From positions 1 to 15,266 of the forward strand of contig CALIWP010000376.1 in assembly GCA_938046705.1 (NCBI GenBank): 15,266 nucleotides of DNA, given 5' to 3'. Every line of letters starts with the position of its first letter. Positions within the stretch are counted from its first letter, which is position 1. A program made the position numbers and the translations under genes. Of the stretch, positions 13,460-15,266 are shown piece by piece. Under the pieces are notes generated by a model. It saw only the letters and a program-made list of their open reading frames with translations, was not told the DNA's origin and did no database searches. This stretch comes from an uncultured Campylobacter sp. GTDB lineage: Bacteria > Campylobacterota > Campylobacteria > Campylobacterales > Campylobacteraceae.

Positions 13460-13774
13460 ATGGGAAAATACATAGAACTAACGACTGCGAATTTCGACGT
13501 CGCTAAAGAGGGCGTCGCGCTAGTAGATTTTTGGGCGCCTTGGTGCGGACCTTGCCGCATGCTTGCTCCGGTTATCGACGAGCTAGCCGAGGAGTTTGAG
13601 GGCAAAGCTAAAATTTGCAAAGTAAACACCGACGAAGTGCAAGACCTTGCCGTAGAATTTGGCATCCGCTCGATCCCTACGCTTCTATTTTTCAAAAACG
13701 GCGAAGTCGTAGAGCAAATGGTCGGCGCACAATCAAAACAAGCCATAGCCGATAAGATAAATTCGCTTCTTTAA
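13460..13774 (+). CDS. trxA: thioredoxin 1
   Basis: This is the general cytoplasmic protein disulfide reductant, itself reduced by TrxB. The active site FWAPWCGPC has C29 and C32, and the cis-proline P73 is in RSIPT. Asp23 (LVDFW) corresponds to the buried acid of E. coli Trx. At 104 residues it is a single complete Trx domain with no signal peptide. A strong Shine-Dalgarno (AAGGAG, 13449-13454) and its own TATAAT promoter suggest high expression. Its stop overlaps the ATG of the following thioredoxin-like gene by one base (TAATG). Confidence 0.98.
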   Translation: MGKYIELTTANFDVAKEGVALVDFWAPWCGPCRMLAPVIDELAEEFEGKAKICKVNTDEVQDLAVEFGIRSIPTLLFFKNGEVVEQMVGAQSKQAIADKINSLL

Positions 13775-14223
13775 TGGTTTTTAGACGAGGAGGAAGCCTG
13801 CTTCCTCTCACCTCCGTTTTTGCGTCTTTTATCGGCGCAGCGCTGGTAGCAGGCGTATTTGCCTACAATAATTACAGATTTTCGCAGTATAAATTCGTAA
13901 ATTTTAACGAACTGGTTTTTTATGAGCAGGCTCAAATTTTCGCGCCGCAGGACGATAAATTTTTACTCGTGGTTTTTAGCTCCAACCAATCAGATTGGAA
14001 GGAAATTTTAAAAACTTCAAGCAAGGATTTAAAAATCGTCGCCGTGGATTTACTCCAAAAACGCGCGCCTAGCGATGGAAATATAAATTTCGTCGCGTCG
14101 GATATAAATACGATTTTAAAGCTGATGCACGTCCTAAATATCACGTCTTTGCCCGCCAGCGTGGAGCTAAAGGCGCAAAAGGGCGGCATTTATAAACAAG
14201 ATTCAAAAATAAATAAAATTTAA
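13774..14223 (+). CDS. membrane-anchored thioredoxin-like protein lacking cysteines
   Basis: This 149-residue protein is not a recognised family. Residues 12-30 form one hydrophobic membrane segment after a short Arg-rich start (VFRRGG), so the rest is probably periplasmic. Residues about 60-142 follow a thioredoxin pattern: [16 protein letters not shown] aligns with the LVDFWAPWCGPC strand-helix, LKIVAVDLL with the second strand, and [19 protein letters not shown] with FGIRSIPTLLFFKNGEVV, including the likely cis-proline P127. No cysteine occurs anywhere, so it cannot act as a disulfide reductase. The start overlaps trxA by one base and trxB follows after 10 bases. As I recall, C. jejuni has trxA and trxB adjacent, so this would be an insertion shared by only some Campylobacter. 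Confidence 0.85.
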   Translation: MVFRRGGSLLPLTSVFASFIGAALVAGVFAYNNYRFSQYKFVNFNELVFYEQAQIFAPQDDKFLLVVFSSNQSDWKEILKTSSKDLKIVAVDLLQKRAPSDGNINFVASDINTILKLMHVLNITSLPASVELKAQKGGIYKQDSKINKI

Positions 14224-14233
14224 AGGAAAAAAT

Positions 14234-15172
14234 ATGTTAGATTTAGCAATCATCGGAGGCGGTCCTGCAGGACTTAGCGCGGGCCTTTACGCCACTCGCG
14301 GCGGACTAAAAAACGTCGTAATGTTTGAAAAGGGAATGCCCGGCGGCCAGATAACGGGCAGCTCCGAGATAGAAAACTATCCCGGCCAAAAGGCTCCTGG
14401 CGAGAGCGGCATAGACTTCATGAGCACATGGGTCGCACAGTGCACGCATTTTGGGTTAAAGCACGAGATGGTGGGCGTCGAGCGCGTGGTAAAAAACGCC
14501 GACGGCAGCTTCACGGTCAAGCTTGAAGGCGGCAAAGAAGAGCACGCCAAAGCAGTCATCGTAGCCACCGGCTCCACTCCGCGCCGCGCAGGCTTTGCGG
14601 GCGAGGACGAGTTTTTCGGCAGAGGCGTGAGCACGTGCGCGACTTGCGACGGATTTTTCTATAAAAACAAAGAGGTTGCGGTTCTAGGCGGCGGCGACAC
14701 GGCGATCGAGGAGGCCCTATATCTAGCCAACATCTGCTCGCGCGTCTATATCATCCACCGCAGAGACGAGTTTCGCGCCGCTCCCGTCACGCTAGAAAAG
14801 GCCCGCGCTAACGCCAAAATCGAGTTCATCACGAGTGCCACGATAAAGCAAGCTTACGGCGACAAAGCAGGCCTTGCCGGTCTAATCATAAACACGAAAG
14901 ATGGCGAGCGCGATCTAAAAGTGCCCGGCGTTTTCGTATTTGTCGGGCTTAACGTAAACAACGACGTCCTTCGCCAAGAAAACGGCGAATTCGTATGCAA
15001 AACCGAGGACGGCGGCCAAGTAAGCGTCGATCTAAAGATGCAAACTAGCGTGCCGGGGTTATTTGCCGCGGGTGACATCAGAAAAGACGCGCCAAAACAA
15101 GTCATCGTAGCCGCCGGAGACGGCGCCGTAGCGGCCCTTAGCGCACTTAGCTATATCGAGAGCCTACACTAA
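14234..15172 (+). CDS. trxB: thioredoxin reductase
   Basis: This NADPH-dependent flavoprotein reduces TrxA in the cytoplasm. The FAD-binding GGGPAG is at 8-13, followed by MPGGQI and ENYPG. The redox centre CATC has C135 and C138. The NADPH domain has [10 protein letters not shown] (152-161) and HRRDEFRA (175-182), the set that favours NADPH over NADH. The second FAD motif, GLFAAGDIR, is at 275-283. With 312 residues it is the low-molecular-weight bacterial type and is complete. ATG 14234 has AAAGGAA (14222-14228). It closes the trx unit and is followed by a hairpin terminator. Confidence 0.98.
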   Translation: MLDLAIIGGGPAGLSAGLYATRGGLKNVVMFEKGMPGGQITGSSEIENYPGQKAPGESGIDFMSTWVAQCTHFGLKHEMVGVERVVKNADGSFTVKLEGGKEEHAKAVIVATGSTPRRAGFAGEDEFFGRGVSTCATCDGFFYKNKEVAVLGGGDTAIEEALYLANICSRVYIIHRRDEFRAAPVTLEKARANAKIEFITSATIKQAYGDKAGLAGLIINTKDGERDLKVPGVFVFVGLNVNNDVLRQENGEFVCKTEDGGQVSVDLKMQTSVPGLFAAGDIRKDAPKQVIVAAGDGAVAALSALSYIESLH

Positions 15173-15180
15173 GATTTCTC

Positions 15181-15218
15181 AAATTTAGCCGAGCTTTTCG
15201 GCTAAATTTCCTCTTTTT
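15181..15218 (+). terminator. intrinsic terminator after trxB
   Basis: A perfect 12-base stem, 15181-15192 (AAATTTAGCCGA) with 15198-15209 (TCGGCTAAATTT), a 5-base loop and five T at 15214-15218 after a four-base gap. It begins 8 bases after the trxB stop. The A-run on its left side makes partial function from the other strand possible. Confidence 0.85.
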
Positions 15219-15266
15219 ACTTCAAATTTTCCCAAATTTACCGAGTTTTGCCTTATCCTTTCAAAT

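Noticed and set aside
1..15266. Signs of horizontal transfer, mobile element, CRISPR or defence system
   Set aside because: Gene order and composition are even throughout; no transposase, integrase, repeat array, tRNA-linked border or toxin-antitoxin pair was found.

Overview
The window is chromosomal DNA of a Campylobacterota bacterium. It most resembles a Campylobacter of the higher-GC group (C. rectus, C. showae, C. curvus and relatives). Evidence for this: the gene order miaA / ubiA-family / two hypotheticals / moaA / queE / queD / lipoprotein / membrane protein / rsmE / rpmE / rsmI / rlmB / membrane protein / periplasmic protein / aminotransferase / hom / yraN / trxA / trxB is, as far as I remember, the C. 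jejuni order from about Cj0166 down to Cj0146; the QueD and MoaA sequences are of the epsilon type; AAATTT-type words are very frequent; and -10 boxes occur without clear -35 boxes. Base composition is visibly less AT-rich than C. jejuni. The species assignment is inference. I see no tRNA, rRNA, CRISPR, IS element, integrase or phage gene.

Layout. miaA is the only minus-strand gene (48-938) and is divergent from everything else. The plus strand then carries these apparent transcription units. (1) A menaquinone-type prenyltransferase with two overlapping uncharacterised genes (1029-2918): a possible degenerate PilZ-like protein and a membrane-anchored coiled coil with a C-terminal helix-turn-helix. 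(2) moaA alone (3059-4027), ending in a strong intrinsic terminator. (3) queE (TTG start), queD, a tiny lipoprotein, a four-helix membrane protein and rsmE (4236-6895). (4) rpmE with rsmI (TTG start) directly behind it. (5) rlmB, a RodZ-like membrane protein, a periplasmic protein, an AlaC-like aminotransferase, hom and yraN (TTG start), 8079-13388, with overlaps or gaps of 10 bases or less. (6) trxA, a membrane-anchored thioredoxin-like protein with no cysteine, and trxB, closed by an intrinsic terminator at 15181-15218.

How the genes work together. Several act on RNA: miaA and queE/queD on tRNA positions 37 and 34, and rsmE, rsmI and rlmB on rRNA, next to ribosomal protein L31. moaA and queE are both radical SAM enzymes of GTP-derived pathways and share an exact 25-base repeat at their GGEP motif. 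hom and the aminotransferase belong to amino-acid metabolism. trxA and trxB form the thioredoxin redox pair.

This is mainly an ordinary housekeeping region with no obvious new system. The parts most worth a second look are the cysteine-less thioredoxin-fold protein between trxA and trxB, the RodZ-like protein, the possible PilZ-like/coiled-coil pair, the unusual cysteine spacing in QueE and QueD, and several inverted repeats at promoters. No gene-free stretch exceeds 300 bases; the longest, 4028-4235, holds a terminator and the queE promoter. Bases 1-47 and 15219-15266 show nothing I can support.
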